NCBI RefSeq assembly: GCF_029067145.1
Contig: NZ_JAIEFA010000033.1
Coordinates: 1-8,516, forward strand
DNA length: 8,516 nucleotides
DNA from: Helicobacter sp.
GTDB taxonomy: Bacteria; Campylobacterota; Campylobacteria; Campylobacterales; Helicobacteraceae
Direction of reading: 5' to 3'
Every line of letters begins with the position of its first letter. Position 1 is the stretch's first letter. Positions 1-5,929 of this stretch are shown here, piece by piece. The notes below the pieces were generated by a model, which saw only the letters and a program-made list of their open reading frames with translations, was not told where the DNA came from and ran no database searches. Made by a program: the position numbers and the translations under genes.

Positions 1-114
1 TGTAAAAGATATAAAATATCAAAATAAAAATAAATTTTAGCTTTTTTTGTGGATTTTATGGCAAAAACCTCGCAAATCATTGCAAAATCAAGCAATAATG
101 TTTAGAAATAGAAT
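1..114. other. AT-rich non-coding segment downstream of murI
   Basis: No convincing gene lies here. The segment is very AT-rich, with a small palindrome GATAT-AAA-ATATC at 8-20 and a T-run at 41-48. An imperfect stem, CATTGC / GCAAT-a-ATG, lies around 78-100 with an 8-nt loop. It could lie in the murI 3' untranslated region, but it is too weak to call a terminator. The only start codon of note opens a 15-codon frame at 58 with no ribosome binding site. Confidence 0.5.
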
Positions 115-870
115 TTATTTTGCAAGCCAAATTTTAGCGATTCTTTCTAGTTTTTCCACGCTATCACTTGCATAGAAAGTTACTTTTGGAGTGTTGTCAA
201 AAGATTTTAAAATATAAGAATTTCGTAAATATTCCATAATGGCTTCTCCTGAATGAATAAGCAGGGGCTTGTGATGATAATAATGTGAAATGGAATCCGC
301 AATTAAAGGGAAATGTGTGCAGCCTAAAATAATGGCTTCTGGTGTTTGAGAATAGAGGGCAAAATAGTGTTTCATCGTTGCTTCCAAGATTTCACCCTCA
401 AAAATGCCTTCCTCCACAATAGGCACAAAAAGACTCGTGGCAAGCCCAAAAGTGTTATGATAACCCTCAAATCCTAAAAGCTCGCTATAAAGCTTGCTTT
501 GAATTGTCGCTTTTGTGCCTAGAATTAAGATTTTGGAATCTTTATTGACGATTTTGTTTTTAAGTGCCAAAACTCCCGGCTCAATCACACCAACAATAGG
601 ATAGGGCGCAACTTCTTGCATAGCCTTTAAGCCATAAGCACTCACGGTGTTACAGGCAATCACAAGTAAATCCAAATCAAAACTTTTAAAAAATTCTAGT
701 GCCTCTAGGGAATATTGTGCAATAGTTTCTGCGCTACGCACACCATAGGGAACGCGCGCAGTATCTCCATAATAGATGATTTCGCTAAAGTTATGGGAAT
801 GGATAAGACTTTTTAGGACGCTTATGCCTCCTGCGCCGCTATCAAATACACCAATTCTTTGTGGAATCAT
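115..870 (-). CDS. murI: Glutamate racemase
   Basis: This cytoplasmic enzyme interconverts L- and D-glutamate and supplies D-glutamate for the peptidoglycan stem peptide (MurD substrate). The 251-residue length is normal. Both catalytic cysteines are present in their classic contexts: C73 in IACNT and C184 in ILGCTHFPLI, with H186 beside it. The N-terminal VFDSGAGG (residues 8-15, D10/S11) and YYGDTARVPYG (33-43) substrate-binding motifs are intact. Overall similarity to H. pylori MurI is high, including the segment ATSLFVPIVEEGIFEGE around residues 144-160. The ATG at 870 lies 3 nt after the rho stop, so murI is probably translated from the rho transcript. Its Shine-Dalgarno is weak (AAAGA/AAAAG), which suggests coupling to rho translation. 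The rho-murI order matches H. pylori from memory. Confidence 0.97.
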   Translation of the reverse strand: MIPQRIGVFDSGAGGISVLKSLIHSHNFSEIIYYGDTARVPYGVRSAETIAQYSLEALEFFKSFDLDLLVIACNTVSAYGLKAMQEVAPYPIVGVIEPGVLALKNKIVNKDSKILILGTKATIQSKLYSELLGFEGYHNTFGLATSLFVPIVEEGIFEGEILEATMKHYFALYSQTPEAIILGCTHFPLIADSISHYYHHKPLLIHSGEAIMEYLRNSYILKSFDNTPKVTFYASDSVEKLERIAKIWLAK

Positions 871-873
871 CTT

Positions 874-2199
874 TTAATCTTTTGCGTCGTTATTCATCAT
901 ATTTAAAAATTCTTCATTGTCTTTGGATTTTTGCATTTGGGAGTAAAGGAAAGTCAGAGCGTCAATCTCGTTGTTCATTTGATGAATCGCATTGCGCAAT
1001 ACCCAAACTTTTTGTAATTTGTCGCTACCTAAGAGCAATTCTTCTTTGCGTGTGCCACTTTTTAGAATATCCATTGCAGGATAGATTCTACGCTCTGCGA
1101 TATGGCGCGCCAAGACAATTTCGCTATTGCCTGTGCCCTTAAATTCCTCAAAAATCACTTCGTCCATTCTAGAGCCTGTTTCAATTAGTGCAGTTGCGAT
1201 AATCGTTAGGCTACCACCTTGTTCAATATTTCTTGCCGCTCCAAAGAATCGTTTGGGTTTGTGTAAGGCATTTGCATCTACCCCACCGCTAAGCACTTTA
1301 CCGCTGCTAGGCGTGGCGGTGTTATAAGCCCTTGCAAGACGCGTAATAGAATCTAGCAAAATCACAACATCTTTGCCCATTTCCACCATTCTTTTTGCTT
1401 TTTCTACGACAAGTTCTGCTACGCGCGTATGGTTGTTAGCGGGCATATCAAAGGTGGAGCTATAAACTTCACCCTTCACGCTCCGTTCCATATCGGTAAC
1501 TTCCTCTGGACGTTCATCTACGAGTAAGACAATCAGTTCTACTTCTGGGTGGTTTTGGGTGATTCCATAGGCAAGCTCTTTCATTAGCTCTGTTTTACCT
1601 GTTCTTGGAGGTGCGACAATGAGTGCGCGCTGTCCTTTTCCAATAGGAGCAAATAAATCCAACATTCTGCCTGTGATTTTAAAGCTATTGTATTCTAATT
1701 TGATTTGTTCTGTTGGAAAGAGAGGCGTAAGATTATCAAAAAGTGGGCGATTTTTCATCTCCTCTGGAGATTGATAATTGATGGCTTCTACCTTTAAAAG
1801 AGCATAATATCTTTCTTGGTCTTTTGGAGAGCGAACTTGTCCTGTGATAATATCTCCATTTCTTAGAGTAAATCTGCGAATTTGTGTGCTACTCACATAA
1901 GCATCATTTTGCGAGCCAGAGAAATTTTCATCAATGGCGCGTAAGAATCCATACCCTTCGCTTGTAATCTCTAAGATTCCTGTAAATAGGATAAATCCAC
2001 CCTTGCTCACTTGTGTTTTTAGAATCTCAAAAATCAAATCTTGACGCAAAAATTCTTGTGGATTTTCAATACCCAAAGATTTTGCGATTTCTGCAAGTTT
2101 ATTAATGGATTTTGCGCGTAAATCTTCAATCGTATAACCCTCAACAGGTGTATGAGTGCGGGTTTTGTGTTCTTTTTTGTTTGAATTGTTTTCGCTCAT
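874..2199 (-). CDS. rho: Transcription termination factor Rho
   Basis: Rho is a hexameric RNA-dependent ATPase/translocase that releases RNA polymerase. The 441-residue protein has a short charged N-terminus (1-18), a helical Rho N-domain (about 20-62), the OB-fold primary RNA site (about 67-140, including GYGFLR) and the RecA-like motor. Walker A is APPRTGKT at 196-203, where E. coli has APPKAGKT, so the non-catalytic lysine is an arginine here. The DERPEEVTDM segment starts at 228 and LLDSITRLARAYN is at 281-293. The Q-loop, GKVLSGGVDANAL, starts at 300, and the R-loop FKGTGN spans 353-358. All are standard, so the protein should be active. The ATG at 2199 has AAGG six bases upstream. A promoter with a long leader precedes it. 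It is followed 3 nt later by murI. Confidence 0.98.
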   Translation of the reverse strand: MSENNSNKKEHKTRTHTPVEGYTIEDLRAKSINKLAEIAKSLGIENPQEFLRQDLIFEILKTQVSKGGFILFTGILEITSEGYGFLRAIDENFSGSQNDAYVSSTQIRRFTLRNGDIITGQVRSPKDQERYYALLKVEAINYQSPEEMKNRPLFDNLTPLFPTEQIKLEYNSFKITGRMLDLFAPIGKGQRALIVAPPRTGKTELMKELAYGITQNHPEVELIVLLVDERPEEVTDMERSVKGEVYSSTFDMPANNHTRVAELVVEKAKRMVEMGKDVVILLDSITRLARAYNTATPSSGKVLSGGVDANALHKPKRFFGAARNIEQGGSLTIIATALIETGSRMDEVIFEEFKGTGNSEIVLARHIAERRIYPAMDILKSGTRKEELLLGSDKLQKVWVLRNAIHQMNNEIDALTFLYSQMQKSKDNEEFLNMMNNDAKD

Positions 2200-2334
2200 T
2201 TGTTACCTTAAGTTTATTTAAGATTCCTTGCAAAAGTTTTTAAAGAATGTAAAAAATGAATATAAAGAATCAGATGTTAAAATCCACGAAGTCCTTATGC
2301 AGTTCCTTGTAATTTTGCAATGAAGTAAAGCGGA

Positions 2335-2363
2335 ATTTTAATCTAAAAGCAGAATCTTGTCAA
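2335..2363 (-). promoter_or_regulatory. Promoter of rho-murI
   Basis: On the minus strand, TTGACA (2358-2363) is followed after exactly 17 nt by TAAAAT (2335-2340). This is a near-consensus sigma70 promoter, unusually complete for this lineage. The predicted transcript start is near 2328, giving a leader of about 130 nt before the rho ATG. The -35 box lies inside the palindrome AATCTTG-T-CAAGATT. Confidence 0.7.
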
Positions 2364-2370
2364 GATTAAA
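2337..2370. repeat. Nested inverted repeats over the rho promoter
   Basis: There are two overlapping dyads. TTTAATCT (2337-2344) pairs perfectly with AGATTAAA (2363-2370) across 18 nt. Inside it, AATCTTG (2353-2359) and CAAGATT (2361-2367) form a second perfect 7-bp palindrome around one base. They cover both promoter boxes, so they could be an operator. They could also be alternative RNA stems at the 3' end of the LysE-family transcript. The sequence alone does not decide between these. Confidence 0.6.
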
Positions 2371-2378
2371 GCGCAATC

Positions 2379-3002
2379 TTATGCAATAAAATCCATTAAA
2401 CTGCGGTAGCTATTGATAAAAAGCAGAATCCCAAAAAGGATAAAGACGATTCCGCAAATTCTATCAATCACTCTAAAAAGTGTGTTGTTGATAAATTTAC
2501 GGAAAAATGTCGCAATGAAAATTACAGATACAAAGGCAAGAGTGAGCGCAATGAGCAACACGAGAATGCTTAATTTTAAATGCTTATCCATAAAAGGTGT
2601 AATAATAAGTCCAAAAAATAGAATTGCTTTAGGGTTTGAGAGATTAACGAGCATACCTTTTAGCATAAAAGTATAGGGGCTATGGAATTGTGTTTTGGAT
2701 TCTGTTTGATTTAAATCAACATTTGAATTTACTTTAAATAGTAAAAGGTAGGAAATATAACCTAAATAGATTCCTCCAACTGCGCAAAGAATACCTTGAA
2801 TCAGTGCTCCTTGTATGAGATGTGCAAAACCAAAACACACAAGACTTAGAAATATAACCCAGCCACAAAAGATTCCAAAGAGGCTTAAAAATCCAATTTT
2901 TGCGCCATAACTTAGTGTGTTCCTAAGCACAAATAAAATATCTGGACCAGGCGTTAATGCAGTGATGAATCCCACTGCTGCTAAACTGAATAACTCAAAC
3001 AT
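2379..3002 (-). CDS. LysE/RhtB-family amino-acid (or metabolite) exporter
   Basis: This is an inner-membrane efflux protein of the LysE superfamily. Its 207 residues are typical for RhtB-type members. The family signature TPGPD is at residues 17-21 in the first membrane helix, followed by the glycine-rich G-A-K-I-G region. The second conserved signature, NLSNPKA, is at 120-126. Hydrophobic stretches at roughly 4-25, 37-62, 66-90, 110-133, 143-167 and 179-198 give about six membrane helices. The ATG overlaps the pyrB stop by one base (TAATG), and no clear Shine-Dalgarno is seen, so translation is probably coupled to pyrB. The substrate cannot be read from the sequence. Known family members export basic amino acids, threonine/homoserine or similar compounds. 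Confidence 0.9.
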   Translation of the reverse strand: MFELFSLAAVGFITALTPGPDILFVLRNTLSYGAKIGFLSLFGIFCGWVIFLSLVCFGFAHLIQGALIQGILCAVGGIYLGYISYLLLFKVNSNVDLNQTESKTQFHSPYTFMLKGMLVNLSNPKAILFFGLIITPFMDKHLKLSILVLLIALTLAFVSVIFIATFFRKFINNTLFRVIDRICGIVFILFGILLFINSYRSLMDFIA

Positions 3003-3916
3003 TAAAAGTAAGGGAAGTTTTTGGGAATCTTTGAGCCACTATTGTGTGTAATGAGTGTTTCTAAAACTGCCATACGAATTGCGACACCATTTGTTACTTG
3101 TTCTAATACTTTGCAGCGCGGGTCTTTTAGCATTGCATCACTAATATCAATATTGCGATGTACAGGTCCGGGGTGCAATAAGATAATCTCGCGATTACCA
3201 AAGATTTCTTGCGTGATACAATAATCACTTGCATAGTCTTTTAAGCTTGAATATATCGGGCAATCGTGTCGCTCTGTTTGTGTGCGCAGACTCATTACCG
3301 CATCTACTTCATCAATGACTTCTTTTAAAAACAAGCAATGACGCAAGGAGGTTTTTGGAATAAAGTGTGGAGGACCTACCAAAATCACTTCCATTCCAAA
3401 TCTACCTAAAAGTTCAATATTGCTATTAGCCACACGCGAATTGCGAATATCGCCTACAATCGCAATTTTTTTGCCCTCTAAGTTGCCTAAATGTTTGCGT
3501 AAGGTGAGCAAATCCAAAAGTGCTTGTGTCGGATGCGCGTGTGCGCCATCGCCTCCATTAATGATAGAGCAAGAAACATATTGAGAAAGAATGTTTGGCA
3601 CGCCGGAGTTTCTATGTCGGACGACAATCGCGCTTGGATTCATTGCGTTGAGATTCGCTGCAGTGTCAAAAAGTGTTTCTCCCTTTGCAGTGGAGCTGCG
3701 AGAAACATCTAAACGCACAACACTTCCACCTAGTCTTTTAGTCGCAACTTCAAAGCTAGAGAGTGTGCGGGTGGAGTTTTCAAAAAAGATTGTAATAACG
3801 ATATGCCCATTTAAGCTATTTCTAGGTTTAGATTCTAAAAAGCTTTGAGCTAAATCCAAAATTTGTTCCACTTCGTTCTTATTGAAATCTTTAGTTTCTA
3901 AGAGATGTCGCGCCAT
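3002..3916 (-). CDS. pyrB: Aspartate carbamoyltransferase catalytic subunit
   Basis: PyrB condenses carbamoyl phosphate with aspartate, the first committed step of pyrimidine synthesis in the cytoplasm. Numbered from the ATG at 3916, the protein is 304 residues. It carries the carbamoyl-phosphate loop FFENSTRT (44-51) and the 80s-loop residues S75/K78 in SSTAKGE. It also has HAHPTQALLD (from 126), the GDIRNSRVANSN hinge (155-166), the aspartate-binding RTQTERH (211-217) and HPGPVHR (248-254). No regulatory pyrI lies nearby. The frame stays open to a TTG at 3952, but I prefer the ATG: AAGG lies 7 nt upstream of it, homologues begin near the RHLL segment, and the predicted transcript start lies at about the TTG itself. 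The C-terminal tail after residue about 288 (rich in N, S, K, P) is slightly longer than in H. pylori. Confidence 0.95.
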   Translation of the reverse strand: MARHLLETKDFNKNEVEQILDLAQSFLESKPRNSLNGHIVITIFFENSTRTLSSFEVATKRLGGSVVRLDVSRSSTAKGETLFDTAANLNAMNPSAIVVRHRNSGVPNILSQYVSCSIINGGDGAHAHPTQALLDLLTLRKHLGNLEGKKIAIVGDIRNSRVANSNIELLGRFGMEVILVGPPHFIPKTSLRHCLFLKEVIDEVDAVMSLRTQTERHDCPIYSSLKDYASDYCITQEIFGNREIILLHPGPVHRNIDISDAMLKDPRCKVLEQVTNGVAIRMAVLETLITHNSGSKIPKNFPYF

Positions 3917-3956
3917 AATCCAACCTTGCAAGTCTTTATGAAGTTTAAACAATAAA

Positions 3957-3962
3957 ATTATA
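3957..3962 (-). promoter_or_regulatory. -10 box of the pyrB promoter
   Basis: There is a perfect TATAAT on the minus strand, preceded by TT and AT-rich sequence, with no recognisable -35. This is the usual sigma70 promoter style of Campylobacter and Helicobacter. The predicted start is near 3950, giving a leader of about 34 nt before the pyrB ATG with its AAGG ribosome site (minus strand, just above 3923). Confidence 0.65.
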
Positions 3963-3995
3963 AATTTATTTTGCTTTAAGTTTCCTTTGCGGTTT

Positions 3996-4025
3996 TTGTT
4001 ATTTGGAATAAGATTATGTTAAAAT
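3996..4025 (+). promoter_or_regulatory. Promoter of the ugd-cmoA operon
   Basis: TAAAAT at 4020-4025 is preceded after 18 nt by TTGTTA (3996-4001), a partial match to the -35 box. The predicted start is near 4032, giving a leader of about 27 nt. The ribosome site AAGGGA (4047-4052) sits 6 nt before the ugd ATG. The promoter is back to back with that of pyrB, so a regulator bound at 3963-4019 could affect both. Confidence 0.55.
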
Positions 4026-4058
4026 GCGAAAGTTTTATGAATTTCAAAGGGAATCTTA

Positions 4059-5387
4059 ATGAATATAGCAATGATTGGAACAGGATATGTGGGATTAGTA
4101 AGCGGGACTTGTTTCGCAGAAATGGGAAATAAAGTTGTTTGCGTAGATGTGGTAGAATCCAAAATCGCACAGCTCAAATCCGGTGAGATTCCTATTTATG
4201 AGCCGGGTTTAGAGGAACTTGTAAATAAAAACTATCAAAATGGTAATTTATATTTCACGACTTCCTTGCAAGAGGCATTAAAAAATTGTGAAATTGTATT
4301 TATTGCGGTAGGCACGCCTATGGGTGAAGATGGAAGTGCGGATTTGCAATATGTGCTCCAAGCTGCAAAAGAAATTGGTGAAACAATGGAATCGCAACTC
4401 ATTGTCGTAGATAAATCCACCGTTCCTGTTGGCACTGCACAAAAGGTTCAAGCAGCGATTGAGGAAGCACTAAAAGCACGCAAGAAAAAGATTCCATTTG
4501 GAATCGCAAGCAATCCAGAGTTTTTAAAGGAGGGAGATGCGATTAATGACTTTCTTAAGCCAGACCGCGTAGTTATTGGCGCAGAGGAAGAGTGGGTAAA
4601 GGAACGTTTAAAGGAGCTTTATGCTCCTTTTTGCCGCAGTCGTGATAGATTTATTGTAATGGACATTAAAAGCGCAGAGATGACAAAGTATGCGGCAAAC
4701 GCAATGTTGGCAACGAAAATTAGCTTTATCAATGAAATTGCAAATATTTGCGAAGCAGTGGGCGCAAATGTGAATGATGTCCGCGTTGGAATCGGAAGCG
4801 ATAAGCGCATAGGATACAACTTCATTTATCCGGGCTGTGGCTATGGGGGAAGTTGTTTTCCAAAAGATGTGAAAGCCTTGTCTAAAATTGCATTAGAAAA
4901 TGGAGTGAATCCTAAGGTGATTTGCGCGGTAGAGCAAGTCAATTATGAACAAAAGCGAATCTTGGGTAAAAAAATCGTGCAGCATTTTGGCAATGATTTA
5001 AGTGAAAGGCAAATTTGCCTTTGGGGGCTTAGTTTTAAGCCAGAAACAGACGATATGCGCGAGGCAACTTCTATTGTTCTTATCAACGAATTAATTGCGC
5101 GCGGTGCGGTGGTAAAAGCGTATGACCCTAAGGCAATGCAAGAAGCACAGCAATTTTATCTCAAAGGGATTCCAAATATTTTATACGCCAAAAACAAATA
5201 CGACGCATTAGAAAATTGTGATTGTCTCGTGCTAGTTACAGAATGGAAAGAGTTTAGAAGTCCAGATTTTTTGGAAATCAAAGAGCGTTTAAAAACGCCT
5301 ATCATTTTTGATGGACGCAATCAATACAATGCCAAAAGGCTTAAAGAGCTTGGTTTTACTTATTATGAAATTGGTGTGAAGCAATGA
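4059..5387 (+). CDS. ugd: UDP-glucose 6-dehydrogenase
   Basis: Ugd oxidises UDP-glucose to UDP-glucuronate with two NAD+, providing precursor for capsule, lipopolysaccharide or other surface glycans. The 442-residue protein has the N-terminal Rossmann motif GTGYVG (7-12) and VCVDV with the acidic NAD-ribose residue near 30. It also has the GTPMGEDGSAD loop (85-95), the STVPVGT segment (120-126) and the catalytic region YGGSCFPKD with C266 as nucleophile. K210 and N214 in TKYAAN match the conserved lysine and asparagine of the family. The C-terminal domain has LWGLSFKPETDDMREA (from 321). UDP-ManNAc dehydrogenase (WecC type) is a related alternative, but overall motif spelling favours Ugd. No glycosyltransferases adjoin it. 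Its stop overlaps the next start (ATGA), so it heads a five-gene operon. The coding sequence carries an unusual hairpin and a palindrome (see separate entries). Confidence 0.93.
   Translation: MNIAMIGTGYVGLVSGTCFAEMGNKVVCVDVVESKIAQLKSGEIPIYEPGLEELVNKNYQNGNLYFTTSLQEALKNCEIVFIAVGTPMGEDGSADLQYVLQAAKEIGETMESQLIVVDKSTVPVGTAQKVQAAIEEALKARKKKIPFGIASNPEFLKEGDAINDFLKPDRVVIGAEEEWVKERLKELYAPFCRSRDRFIVMDIKSAEMTKYAANAMLATKISFINEIANICEAVGANVNDVRVGIGSDKRIGYNFIYPGCGYGGSCFPKDVKALSKIALENGVNPKVICAVEQVNYEQKRILGKKIVQHFGNDLSERQICLWGLSFKPETDDMREATSIVLINELIARGAVVKAYDPKAMQEAQQFYLKGIPNILYAKNKYDALENCDCLVLVTEWKEFRSPDFLEIKERLKTPIIFDGRNQYNAKRLKELGFTYYEIGVKQ
4610..4632 (+). terminator. Terminator-like hairpin inside ugd
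   Basis: AAAGGAGC (4610-4617) pairs perfectly with GCTCCTTT (4623-4630) around a 5-nt loop, and the 3' arm runs into T's (TTTTT at 4628-4632). The shape is that of an intrinsic terminator, but it lies in the middle of ugd (about codons 184-192), so any termination would be premature or conditional. The U-tract is short, and part of it is in the stem. It may be chance coding sequence. Confidence 0.35.
5005..5022. repeat. 18-bp perfect palindrome inside ugd
   Basis: AAAGGCAAATTTGCCTTT is a perfect palindrome with no spacer, in the C-terminal third of ugd, encoding part of SERQICLWG. It could form a protein-binding dyad in DNA or a hairpin in RNA. No function can be assigned from sequence. Confidence 0.6.
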
Positions 5388-5929
5388 AGTGGGTTTGTTT
5401 TATGCGATTCTTGATTTTTGGAATCATAAGCCTATTTCTCTTGAATGGGTGCGCGAAACTAGAATCCTTTAAATCCCGATTAATTCCCTCTAAGCCTGAA
5501 GAATCTTATATTCAGGCGACACGCAAAAGTGAGCTAGTCTTTGATGAGATTACGCGGATTGTCCTAATCGCGGTGCATTTAAATGCCTATGATGAGAAAA
5601 ACTATCCACACGAAAAGGGAGAAGTGTTTTTTGTAGATGTGTATCAAAGTGAGCAAAATTCCTTAGGATTCCTAAAAAATGGCTACCGCTTGACTTTAAG
5701 CAATGGAGAATCTCCGATAAAAGTTACCCAACTGCAAAGTAAAGATTTACAAGGGTTAATGCAGCAAAATGCTATGCGTTGGGGAGAATACTATTTGGTT
5801 GAATTTGCGCCGCAAAATAAACGCATACAAGATAGCTTAACGCTCGTGTTAAGCCACCCAAAATTTGGTGAAAATTCCTTAAAATTTGGCTTTAAAGGCT
5901 TAAGTAAAGAGGATTTAAAAGGAAAGTAA
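5384..5929 (+). CDS. Predicted lipoprotein of unknown function
   Basis: I do not recognise the family. The 181-residue product starts with a lipoprotein signal: a basic n-region, a hydrophobic stretch (about residues 9-20) and the lipobox LNGC with C23 as the lipidated residue. It is therefore exported and membrane-anchored. After cleavage a domain of about 159 residues remains, polar, with alternating hydrophobic segments that suggest beta structure (EVFFVDVYQ, about 76-84; YYLVEF, about 137-142; SLTLVLSHP, about 151-159). The annotated ATG overlaps the ugd stop (ATGA); a second ATG at 5402 would also give a good signal peptide (MRFLIFG..LLNGC). From memory, H. pylori has an unassigned small gene (HP1085) between pyrB and tlyA, so this may be its counterpart. 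The stop directly abuts the tlyA start. Confidence 0.85.
   Translation: MKWVCFMRFLIFGIISLFLLNGCAKLESFKSRLIPSKPEESYIQATRKSELVFDEITRIVLIAVHLNAYDEKNYPHEKGEVFFVDVYQSEQNSLGFLKNGYRLTLSNGESPIKVTQLQSKDLQGLMQQNAMRWGEYYLVEFAPQNKRIQDSLTLVLSHPKFGENSLKFGFKGLSKEDLKGK
5835..5854 (+). repeat. Hairpin near the 3' end of the lipoprotein gene
   Basis: GCTTAAC (5835-5841) and GTTAAGC (5848-5854) form a perfect 7-bp stem around a 6-nt loop, about 75 nt before the tlyA start. It is not followed by a T-run, so it is not an intrinsic terminator. If real, it may act as an RNA structure within the operon. Confidence 0.4.

Larger units (their letters stand above)
2200..2378 (-). other. rho leader / intergenic region between the LysE-family gene and rho
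   Basis: This 179-nt non-coding stretch lies between two genes that both read leftward. It carries the best sigma70-like promoter of the window (separate entry), overlapping inverted repeats over that promoter, and a predicted untranslated leader of about 130 nt before rho. A second possible -10 (TATATT, minus strand, 2259-2264) lies closer to rho. No GC-rich intrinsic terminator for the upstream LysE-family gene is visible. The leader contains a possible tiny open frame (2270-2320) described under findings. Confidence 0.6.

Noticed and set aside
8..20. GATAT-AAA-ATATC palindrome as a regulator site or terminator
   Set aside because: Five-base AT-only arms are expected by chance in this composition.
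78..100. Possible murI terminator stem
   Set aside because: It is imperfect, AT-rich, has an 8-nt loop and is not followed by a T-run in the murI direction.
58..105. 15-codon plus-strand frame MAKTSQ...
   Set aside because: It has no ribosome binding site, lies in AT-rich sequence, and is too short to support.
861..1327. Two plus-strand frames opposite rho
   Set aside because: They are antisense shadows of a strongly conserved gene, with no ribosome site and unnatural composition.
1757..1771. ATCTCC-TCT-GGAGAT stem in rho
   Set aside because: It has short 6-bp arms inside conserved coding sequence, within chance expectation.
5286..5299. GCGTTT-AA-AAACGC in ugd
   Set aside because: It has short arms and a loop of only 2 nt, so a stable hairpin is doubtful.
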